8,975 nucleotides of DNA from JAJPHT01 sp035526585 (GTDB lineage Archaea; Thermoplasmatota; SW-10-69-26; JACQPN01; JAJPHT01). Below are positions 1-5,001 of the stretch, in pieces. Every line of letters starts with the position of its first letter. Position 1 is the stretch's first letter. The notes under the pieces are model-generated. The model worked only from the letters and a program-made list of their open reading frames with translations, made no database searches and was not told the origin of the DNA. Location of the stretch: the NCBI GenBank assembly GCA_035526585.1, contig DATLCC010000119.1, positions 1-8,975 of the forward strand. The letters run 5' to 3'. A program made the position numbers and the translations under genes.

Positions 1-669
1 CTGGGCGAGGGCCCGTGGGAGCGCATGTCGTGTGGCGACTCCCCGCGCGCGGAGACGACGCTTGCGCCCGGCGAGACCTGGCCGCACCGCTTCTCCTGGG
101 ACGCGAGCTATCAGGCTGGGCCGTGCGAGCCGGGCTGCGACGCGCGCCGGCTGACGCCCGCGGACCTGGGCGACCACGTCGTCCAGGTCGACCTGATGTT
201 GCCGAACGGAAGCCACGCGATGGCGAGCGCGAACGTGACGGTCCTCCCCGCGCTCCTTCCGGAGCTCCCGCCCTCTGGCGACATCCGCATCCTCCTCGAC
301 AATGCCACGCTCCGAGCGGGCGAGGCGGTGGCGGTCCGCGTGCAGAACGTCGGCAACGGGACCTATGCCTACAACCCCTACTACGAGGCGTGCGGCTGGC
401 GCTACTACGACGACCAGGCCCGCCCGTTCCGCATCCCTCCGGGCACGCACTGCGACCTCATGGGGGAGCAGCCGATCGCGCCCGGCGCGACGGTGGACGC
501 GTTCCATTGGTCTCTGGACGAATGCGTGATCGACCTGTGGGGGTGCGGGAGCGCCGCGCCCCTCGCGCCGGGGGTCTACCACATCCGGGCGCGCTTCTGC
601 ATCTATGACGGAGCCTTCTCGGCGAGCGACACCTGCGTGCCCGTCGGGGCGAGCTTCCGGATCGAATGA
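1..669 (+). CDS. Secreted cysteine-rich protein with BsuPI/Ig-like beta-sandwich domains (5' end outside window)
   Basis: The frame is open from base 1 to a TGA at 667-669, so the gene starts upstream; the ATG at 25 lies inside the reading frame and is probably not the start. The 222 visible residues form two segments. The first (to about residue 82) contains TLAPGETWPHRFSWD, a pattern seen in BsuPI-type (intracellular proteinase inhibitor-like) beta-sandwiches. The second (about 93-222) reads like another Ig/BsuPI-like sandwich: LRAGEAVAVRVQNVGNGT, a PPGTHCDL turn, IAPGATV and LAPGVYHIRARF strands. Nine cysteines (two in CEPGC, one each in HCD, DEC and WGC, others singly) suggest disulfides and an extracytoplasmic location. 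There is no C-terminal membrane anchor or sorting tail. Any inhibitor activity would be speculation. The stop overlaps a downstream ATG (ATGA at 666), so it may be co-transcribed with the degenerate gene that follows. Confidence 0.75.
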   Translation: MGEGPWERMSCGDSPRAETTLAPGETWPHRFSWDASYQAGPCEPGCDARRLTPADLGDHVVQVDLMLPNGSHAMASANVTVLPALLPELPPSGDIRILLDNATLRAGEAVAVRVQNVGNGTYAYNPYYEACGWRYYDDQARPFRIPPGTHCDLMGEQPIAPGATVDAFHWSLDECVIDLWGCGSAAPLAPGVYHIRARFCIYDGAFSASDTCVPVGASFRIE

Positions 670-940
670 CCGGCGCGCGACCCGATGGGCTCGAAGGTCT
701 CAACGCGTTCTCGGCGCGCCCTTCTCGCTCGCCGCAGGCATCGCGGCGCTCCTGCTCGCATGGACGCCGGATCGGCGCGGCGCGCGGTGGACCGCGATCG
801 GATTGGCGCTCGCCGGGCTCGCAACGGTGCTCGTTGCCCACATCGGGACCGTGCGACGCGATCGGATGTACGCAGGGCTCGCGGGAGGGCTTGCGCTCGC
901 GTGCTACGTGGTGGGAAGAGTGCCCGGTGACGCTTGCATA
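666..940 (+). pseudogene. Probable frameshifted small membrane-protein gene (three hydrophobic segments)
   Basis: An ATG at 666 overlaps the preceding stop as ATGA, the usual form of translational coupling. Its own frame begins MTGARPDGLEGLNAFSA and then loses coding character, ending at a TAG at 939-941. From about 711 the coding signal moves to another frame, which has G/C-rich third positions and encodes three hydrophobic stretches: FSLAAGIAALLLAW, WTAIGLALAGLATVLVAHIG and MYAGLAGGLALACYVVG, joined by arginine-rich loops. That second frame has no start of its own except an ATG at 605, deep inside the upstream gene, and no stop until 1061-1063, inside the tRNA. The simplest reading is a one-base deletion near 705-720 in a small three-helix membrane protein, or a sequencing error. 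I do not recognise the family. The bases from about 940 to 1015 show no gene. Confidence 0.5.
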
Positions 941-1015
941 GCAAGTCGAACGCGCGCGCCAAAATGCCAAGGCCCGGTCCAGAGGGTGAGGGCGAGGGGA
1001 GAATGGGGCGAGGAC

Positions 1016-1037
1016 TCTGGGGGGCGAGCCCCCCAGA
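1016..1037. terminator. Perfect 9-bp G/C palindrome between convergent genes
   Basis: Bases 1016-1024 (TCTGGGGGG) pair perfectly with 1029-1037 (CCCCCCAGA) around a CGAG loop. It lies 12 bases past the 3' end of tRNA-His on the minus strand and after the degenerate membrane-protein gene on the plus strand, so it could stop or protect transcripts from both sides. Neither side has a clear T-run, which is what archaeal termination normally uses. It may instead be a dispersed palindromic repeat unit or an RNA-end structure. The fold is certain, the role is not. Confidence 0.4.
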
Positions 1038-1049
1038 CCCCCCTTGTAG

Positions 1050-1125
1050 GGCCGGAACCGTGATTTGAACACGAGTCCAGGGATCCACAGTCCCCGAGGA
1101 TGAACCAAGCTACCCCATTCCGGCC
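1050..1125 (-). tRNA. tRNA-His (anticodon GTG)
   Basis: Read on the minus strand, the acceptor stem GCCGGAA (1124-1118) pairs with TTCCGGC (1057-1051). The anticodon stem GGGGA/TCCCT holds the loop CTGTGGA, giving anticodon GTG for histidine. The T-arm is TCGTG-TTCAAAT-CACGG with one G-U pair. The D-arm begins GGGTAG and has the GGTT loop. A G at 1125 directly before the acceptor stem can pair with C73 at 1050, the G-1:C73 identity pair specific to tRNA-His, so G-1 appears to be genome-encoded. CCA is not encoded (bases after C73 read CTA), so CCA must be added after transcription. There is no intron in the anticodon loop. Confidence 0.95.
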
Positions 1126-1155
1126 AGGGATGGTGGGCTCTGCACTCGCCTCGCG

Positions 1156-1163
1156 CTCTTAAA
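1156..1163 (-). promoter_or_regulatory. TATA box of tRNA-His
   Basis: On the minus strand the sequence TTTAAGAG lies about 35 bases before the tRNA 5' end and is preceded by the purine/A-rich GAGAAACG, which suits a BRE. With the usual TATA centre at about -27, transcription would start some 8 bases before the mature tRNA, leaving a short leader for RNase P. Confidence 0.6.
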
Positions 1164-1181
1164 CGTTTCTCAGACCACGCC

Positions 1182-1197
1182 CGTGCCTGCGGGCACG
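1182..1197. other. Small hairpin in the 3' region of the GT-C-like gene
   Basis: CGTGCC (1182-1187) pairs with GGCACG (1192-1197) around a TGCG loop. On the minus strand it lies 26 bases past the stop of the polytopic membrane-protein gene and just before the tRNA promoter. It could mark the 3' end of that transcript, but there is no T-run, and a 6-bp G/C stem is easily found by chance in such G+C-rich DNA. Confidence 0.25.
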
Positions 1198-1222
1198 CCT
1201 TGTCGTCAGGATCCTGAGGGAT

Positions 1223-3025
1223 TCAGACCAGCGTTCCGACGCTTTCCCACTTGACGCGATAGATGCGGACGTCGTTCTCGTCGTAGAGCGTCTCGAAGTA
1301 GCGCGCGTCCTCGAACTTCACGATCGCGGCCTCGGTCATGGGCGCGCTGTTCTCCCATTGCAGGAGCGTCACGCCCTCCTCGATGCCGGGCGTGACCATC
1401 ACGTGGTCGACGCGCACGTGCTCCCCCTTGGATGGGACGTGCGCGCTCGAGAGCTCGCGAAGCGCGACGATGGGGTCGTCGCTGTGGTAGGTGTCGGGCG
1501 CGTAGTCCCACGTGGGGGCGAGGTGCGCGAGCCCGAAGAGCAGCGAGGAGAGGCGGTGGTCCGCGGCGATCGTGCTGTCGCGCGGGAGATGGTCGCCGGC
1601 CCAGCGCACGCCTTCGAGCTCCGCGCGCGTCATGCCTTCCTCGAAGCCGCCCAGTGTCTCGCGCGGCGGGAGGCTCAGGACCGATGAGACGAGGAGGAGG
1701 GCGGCGATGCCGACCATGAAGTTGGCGCGCACGCGGGGCCGGTCGCTGGGCAGGCGCTCGGAGAGCGCCTGGTCGTACCACATGAGCATGCCGACCGCAA
1801 GGAGCGGCGCCATGGCCTCCAGCATGTAGTCGACGTGGCGGAACGGGAAGAGCACGTGGCTGTTCGTCGCGATCGCGAACGCGAGCGAGCCGAGGATGGC
1901 GTAGAGCCACGCGACGAGCATGCTGCCGTGGCGGTGGAAGCGGACGCTCGCGAGCCCCAGCGGCAGGAAGGAGAGCCACGCCACGAGCGGGATCGCGTAG
2001 ACGATCGTGGGCCAGCCAAGCTCGATGTTCGTGCCGGGAAGCCGCACGAAGACGAGGATGAGGAGCACGCCGAGGAAGCCGAAGAAGCCGCCCAGGATGT
2101 AGGCGCGTTGGCGGCGGAAGTTCGGATAGCGTGGGTTGAGGTGCCAGGGCGAGCGCGCGCGCCGCAGCATCACGAGCGCCGGAAGCGAGGCGAGCGCGGC
2201 GAGGAAGAGGAAGGCGGTGATCCACGGGTTGAACGGGAGCGCGTCGCCGACGATCTCGTCGCGGAACGGCTTCGCGACGGCGAGCCACCAGACGAGCGCG
2301 AGCGCAAGGAAGGCGCCGACGACGGGGATCTCGACGCGCAGGCGGTGCGCGTCGGAATGGCGCTGCGTCATCTCGCGGTAGAAAGGGATGAAGGCGAGCG
2401 CACCGATCGCGAAGTAGGTGCTGAGGTGATGCGTCAGCACGAGGGCGACGCCGAGCACGGCGAGGAGCACGACGTTCCAGCGGTCGCGGTACATGTCCGG
2501 GACGAGCGCGAGGAGGCCGAGCACGAAGACCTGCCCCAGCGCGCCTGGCATCGGGTGGCTCGTCGTGATGACGATCCCGCCGCAGACGGCGACGAAAGCG
2601 CCCGAGAGGACGCCGGCGCGCGGGTCGCTCGTCACGCGGTAGGCGATGAGCCCCACGAGGACGCCGGTGAGCGAGGCGACGATGGGCGTCGTCCACTGCG
2701 TTGCGTAGAAGACGTCGACGCCGGTGATCGCGTGCACGGCGCCCGAGAGCACGAACATGCCAGGGAAATACGGATACGCGAGCCCCCATCCATCGTAGGG
2801 GAACGAGACGCGCCCGGTCTCCGCGAGCTGCTTCGTGAGGAAGAGGTACTCGCCCGAGTCGGATCCCCACACGCCGTAGCGGACGGCGGGATGGAGGCGC
2901 GTGATCAGGCCGGCGAGGAGGATCGCCGCGAAAAGCCAAGGCGCCGCGCGTCGGAAGGCCGGGCCCGCGAAGAGGAAGACCTCCCCGGGTCCCTCGCGCC
3001 GGAGGCGCTGGAGCCTGGCCGCCAT
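1223..3025 (-). CDS. Polytopic membrane protein, GT-C glycosyltransferase/oligosaccharyltransferase-like
   Basis: A 600-residue protein with about 11-13 hydrophobic helices (from about 29-45 to about 434-450) and a soluble C-terminal part (about 452-600). After the first helix comes GSDSGEYL (54-61) followed by an aromatic-rich loop (PYDGWGLAYPYFPG). An acidic motif in the first outer loop, with a C-terminal soluble domain, is the architecture of GT-C enzymes such as STT3/PMT relatives, which take sugars from lipid-phosphate carriers. LTHHLSTY (197-204) and FRHVDYM (395-401) are other conserved-looking loops. Donor and acceptor cannot be told from sequence; glycosylation of surface proteins is an inference. 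I chose the ATG at 3025 over a GTG at 3040 because a TATA box centred near 3051 puts the transcript start almost on 3025, implying leaderless mRNA, and there is no Shine-Dalgarno sequence for either start. No long gene shares its operon. Confidence 0.7.
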   Translation of the reverse strand: MAARLQRLRREGPGEVFLFAGPAFRRAAPWLFAAILLAGLITRLHPAVRYGVWGSDSGEYLFLTKQLAETGRVSFPYDGWGLAYPYFPGMFVLSGAVHAITGVDVFYATQWTTPIVASLTGVLVGLIAYRVTSDPRAGVLSGAFVAVCGGIVITTSHPMPGALGQVFVLGLLALVPDMYRDRWNVVLLAVLGVALVLTHHLSTYFAIGALAFIPFYREMTQRHSDAHRLRVEIPVVGAFLALALVWWLAVAKPFRDEIVGDALPFNPWITAFLFLAALASLPALVMLRRARSPWHLNPRYPNFRRQRAYILGGFFGFLGVLLILVFVRLPGTNIELGWPTIVYAIPLVAWLSFLPLGLASVRFHRHGSMLVAWLYAILGSLAFAIATNSHVLFPFRHVDYMLEAMAPLLAVGMLMWYDQALSERLPSDRPRVRANFMVGIAALLLVSSVLSLPPRETLGGFEEGMTRAELEGVRWAGDHLPRDSTIAADHRLSSLLFGLAHLAPTWDYAPDTYHSDDPIVALRELSSAHVPSKGEHVRVDHVMVTPGIEEGVTLLQWENSAPMTEAAIVKFEDARYFETLYDENDVRIYRVKWESVGTLV

Positions 3026-3048
3026 CGCGGCGCAATCCACGGTTCGGA

Positions 3049-3054
3049 CTTAAA
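3049..3054 (-). promoter_or_regulatory. TATA box of the GT-C-like gene (leaderless start)
   Basis: TTTAAG on the minus strand is centred about 26 bases before the ATG at 3025, the distance from TATA centre to transcription start in archaea. This supports a leaderless transcript and decides the start codon. An inverted repeat, CGGACC-TC-GGTCCG (3065-3078), lies about 10 bases upstream. Confidence 0.55.
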
Positions 3055-3064
3055 GGCGCGCGCC

Positions 3065-3078
3065 CGGACCTCGGTCCG
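3065..3078. repeat. Inverted repeat upstream of the GT-C-like promoter
   Basis: CGGACC and GGTCCG flank a TC spacer, a perfect 6-bp dyad in the 82-base gap between the hsp20 stop and the GT-C-like start, just upstream of the TATA box. It could be an operator or the 3' stem of the hsp20 message. It is short enough to arise by chance in this composition. Confidence 0.3.
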
Positions 3079-3107
3079 CGTCGCGTCCGCGTCCGCTTCC
3101 TGCTGCT

Positions 3108-3518
3108 TCACATCGCGGGCAGCCGGTAGACGCCGGAGCCGCCCGCCTTCTTCTTGGGCAGGACGACCTCGAGGATCCCGTTGTTGAGGCGAGCCTCGGC
3201 GGACGCCGGGTCGACCTCGGCGGGGAGCGGGATCGCGCGCTCGAACTCCTGGTACGCGATGCCCGATCTCTTGGCCTTGATCGCGGCCTCGACGGAGCTT
3301 CGCGGCAGCGCGGCGATCACGACGCGGTGCGGCGAGACATCCACGCGGATGTCCTCACGATCGGCCCCGGCCATCTCGCAAGTGAGCACGAAGCCCGTAG
3401 GCTCCTCGATGATCTCCATCGCAGGAGAGCGCGGCGTCGCGTCGCGCGTGATGGCTTCCACCGCTTGGAGGACATCGTCAAGGCCGTCCGGCGGCGTCGA
3501 GGGGACAGTCGGAGACAC
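3108..3518 (-). CDS. Small heat-shock protein, Hsp20/alpha-crystallin family
   Basis: A 136-residue chaperone-type protein. Residues about 34-123 form an alpha-crystallin domain: FVLTCEMAGADREDIRVDVS, the beta-strand VVIAA, YQEFERAIPLP, and the C-terminal signature ARLNNGILEVVLPKK (109-123). These proteins bind unfolding proteins in the cytoplasm as large oligomers. The usual C-terminal I-x-I/V motif that docks subunits is absent; the tail is GGSGVYRLPAM. The N-terminal arm is short (about 33 residues). The start is a GTG at 3518: the in-frame sequence upstream reaches a stop (3534-3536) without ATG, and the ATG at 3531 is in another frame. The ATG at residue 34 would begin right at the domain and is a weaker alternative. 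The gene is divergent from the pfkB-type kinase. Confidence 0.9.
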   Translation of the reverse strand: MSPTVPSTPPDGLDDVLQAVEAITRDATPRSPAMEIIEEPTGFVLTCEMAGADREDIRVDVSPHRVVIAALPRSSVEAAIKAKRSGIAYQEFERAIPLPAEVDPASAEARLNNGILEVVLPKKKAGGSGVYRLPAM

Positions 3519-3553
3519 GGTCGTTTCCCATACTCACTGCCCGTTCCTACGCC

Positions 3554-3559
3554 CATAAG
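3554..3559 (-). promoter_or_regulatory. Possible TATA element of hsp20
   Basis: CTTATG on the minus strand is centred about 38 bases before the GTG start, which would place the transcript start near 3530 and give a leader of about 12 bases. It is the only A/T-rich hexamer at a suitable distance. On the plus strand the same site (CATAAG) could serve the kinase with a leader of about 30 bases. It is a weak match. Confidence 0.3.
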
Positions 3560-3562
3560 CGG

Positions 3563-3603
3563 ACTGGCACAAGAATGGAAGCTTTCATCAGCCAAGCGCC
3601 AGT
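3563..3603. repeat. Imperfect nested inverted repeat in the hsp20/kinase spacer
   Basis: Outer arms ACTGGC (3563-3568) and GCCAGT (3598-3603) are perfect. Nearly centred between them, TGGAAGCTTTCA (3576-3587) is a 12-base palindrome with one mismatched pair around AAGCTT. The dyad lies upstream of both divergent genes and is a candidate regulator-binding site, for example for stress control of hsp20. Confidence 0.35.
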
Positions 3604-3614
3604 GATATCCTCTC

Positions 3615-4502
3615 GTGCTCACGGTCGTGGGGACGGTCGCTTTCGACACGCTCGCGCGCGTGAAGGCGCTCGCCTCGCCCGAGCAGACGGCCGGCATCGC
3701 GACCCTTCAGGCCGACGCGCCCGGCGGCACGGCCGGCAACGTCGCGCTCGCGCTCGCTCGCCTGGGCGCTCCTTCGCGGCTGCTCGCCTCGGTCGGGCGC
3801 GACTTCGAGCGCAGCGCCTACGCGCACCTGCTCTCCGGTGCGGGCATCGACACGAGCGCGCTCGCGGTGGGCGAGCTGCCGACGGCGCGCGCGTACATCT
3901 TCTTCGACGACAAGGCGTCGCAGGTCACGTACTTCTACGGCGGCGCCTCCACCGAGCTCACGCTGCGCCCCGAGTCGCTCGCCCGAGGCCGCGTCCACTT
4001 CTGCGCCGGCGAGATCTCGCAGTACCCGTCCCTCATGGACGCGGCGGATTGGGTCTCGTTCGATCCCGGCCAGGAGCTCTTCCACCGCGACTTCGCACAG
4101 ATCGAGGCGTGCCTGCCGCTCGTGGACCTGCTCTTCGTGAACAGGCACGAGCTGGAGGTCGTCGAGGCGCGCGGCTGGGACCTCCGCCGCCTCTTCGACG
4201 CGGGCCCCGAAGCGATCGTCGAGACGCGCGGCGGCGAAGGCACGCTCGTGCACACGCCGGCGGGCCGCTTCGCCGCGCCCGCGATCAGCGTGCCTGCCGT
4301 CGACCCGACCGGCGCTGGCGACGCGCACCGCGCGGGTTTCCTGTACGCGCTCGAGCGCGGCGCGGACCTCGGCCGGTCGGCGCGGTTCGCGAACGTCCTC
4401 GGCAGCTTCGCCGTCGAGCACGTGGGCGCGCAGGCGGGGCACCCCACGCTCGCGCAGGCGATCGAGCGCTACGAGAAGGCGTACGCCGAGAGGCCGTTCT
4501 AG
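3615..4502 (+). CDS. PfkB-family carbohydrate/nucleoside kinase
   Basis: A 295-residue cytoplasmic kinase of the ribokinase fold, the normal length for the family. It transfers phosphate from ATP (or ADP in some archaeal members) to a sugar or nucleoside hydroxyl. Visible motifs are the N-terminal GTVAFDTL with D11 in the substrate site; the first PfkB signature, GGTAGNVALALARLG (37-51) followed by G61; the Mg-binding NxxE as NRHE (176-179); a nucleotide-site loop TRGGEG (204-209); and the second signature DPTGAGDA (230-237) with catalytic base D236. The substrate cannot be assigned; ribokinase-like and archaeal nucleoside-kinase-like roles are both possible. The start is a GTG at 3615 with a weak Shine-Dalgarno-like GTGAT at 3602-3606, eight bases away. 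The TAG stop overlaps the stop of the convergent UPF0201 gene. Confidence 0.9.
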   Translation: MLTVVGTVAFDTLARVKALASPEQTAGIATLQADAPGGTAGNVALALARLGAPSRLLASVGRDFERSAYAHLLSGAGIDTSALAVGELPTARAYIFFDDKASQVTYFYGGASTELTLRPESLARGRVHFCAGEISQYPSLMDAADWVSFDPGQELFHRDFAQIEACLPLVDLLFVNRHELEVVEARGWDLRRLFDAGPEAIVETRGGEGTLVHTPAGRFAAPAISVPAVDPTGAGDAHRAGFLYALERGADLGRSARFANVLGSFAVEHVGAQAGHPTLAQAIERYEKAYAERPF

Positions 4503-4930
4503 ACCGCTGGCCTCAGCACCGGCGGCACCGTCGCGAGCTCGGGCGCGCAGGTCGTGTCCGGGGCGGCCTCGTAGATCGCGCGCTCGACCTCGAGATCGGC
4601 GTCCCCTTCGAGGTGCACCATGATATCACCAAGCGGCGAGCGCAGCGGGCCGAAGTGCGCGCGGCCGACCGCCGCCGCCTGCTTCCCCAGCCAGAACGTC
4701 GCGCTCATGCCCTCGGGAGCGAGCCCCGCGAGCATCTGGCCGCGCGCGGTGTCCTGGATCTGGGTGCTGCGGATGAGCTCGGCGAGGCGCGCGAGCGAGG
4801 GCGCGGCGGCGCTCGCCTCGTCGGGTGCGACCTTCACGTCCGCGCCAGGGAAGAGCTTCGCGATCGCCGCGGCGACCTTCGCGGGATCCTCCGTCGGGCG
4901 GATGGGCGCGCGCACGCTGATGCGGAGCAT
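4499..4930 (-). CDS. UPF0201 (COG1931) family protein, predicted RNA-binding
   Basis: A 143-residue protein matching the UPF0201 pattern throughout: the opening beta-strand VRAPIRPTEDPAKVAAAI (6-23), the helix LIRSTQIQDTARGQMLAGL (52-70), FWLGKQAAAVGRAHFG (79-94) and SPLGDIMVHLEGD (98-110). The family is conserved in archaea; its biochemical role is unknown and an RNA-binding function is only predicted from its fold. The C-terminus past about residue 126 (CAPELATVPPVLRPAV) extends beyond the conserved core. The start is the ATG at 4930, with a T-rich box about 28 bases upstream that would give a leaderless mRNA. It follows tatC by 71 bases on the same strand, so it may have its own promoter or be read through from tatC. 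Its TAG stop shares CTAG (4499-4502) with the convergent kinase. Confidence 0.88.
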   Translation of the reverse strand: MLRISVRAPIRPTEDPAKVAAAIAKLFPGADVKVAPDEASAAAPSLARLAELIRSTQIQDTARGQMLAGLAPEGMSATFWLGKQAAAVGRAHFGPLRSPLGDIMVHLEGDADLEVERAIYEAAPDTTCAPELATVPPVLRPAV

Positions 4931-4954
4931 CGGGCCGCGCAATCGCTCAGGTCG

Positions 4955-4961
4955 CAAAAAG
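4955..4961 (-). promoter_or_regulatory. T-rich box between tatC and UPF0201 genes
   Basis: On the minus strand CTTTTTG is centred about 28 bases before the ATG at 4930, suitable for a degenerate TATA element and a leaderless UPF0201 transcript. Because archaeal termination also uses T-runs, it could instead end the tatC transcript. Sequence alone does not decide. Confidence 0.3.
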
Positions 4962-5001
4962 CCATGGGCGCCGGGATGACGAGACCCCCGAGAGCATTCC
5001 G

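Noticed and set aside
933..945. Short hairpin CTTGC-ATA-GCAAG after the degenerate membrane-protein gene
   Set aside because: Only 5 bp with a 3-base loop; too short to support a function, and the stronger palindrome at 1016-1037 is nearby.
3073..3098. Short GTCCGC-type direct repeats before hsp20's stop
   Set aside because: Only a few 6-base copies, easily produced in this base composition; not a CRISPR or satellite.
1835..3187. A 450-codon plus-strand frame rich in Arg, Glu and Asp opposite the GT-C-like and hsp20 genes
   Set aside because: The charged repetitive composition is the expected antisense product of a hydrophobic, G+C-rich membrane-protein gene.
3481..3531. Possible 17-codon leaderless upstream frame (ATG 3531) overlapping the hsp20 start
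   Set aside because: The ATG sits near the predicted hsp20 transcript start, but nothing in the 17-residue product or its codon use suggests it is translated.
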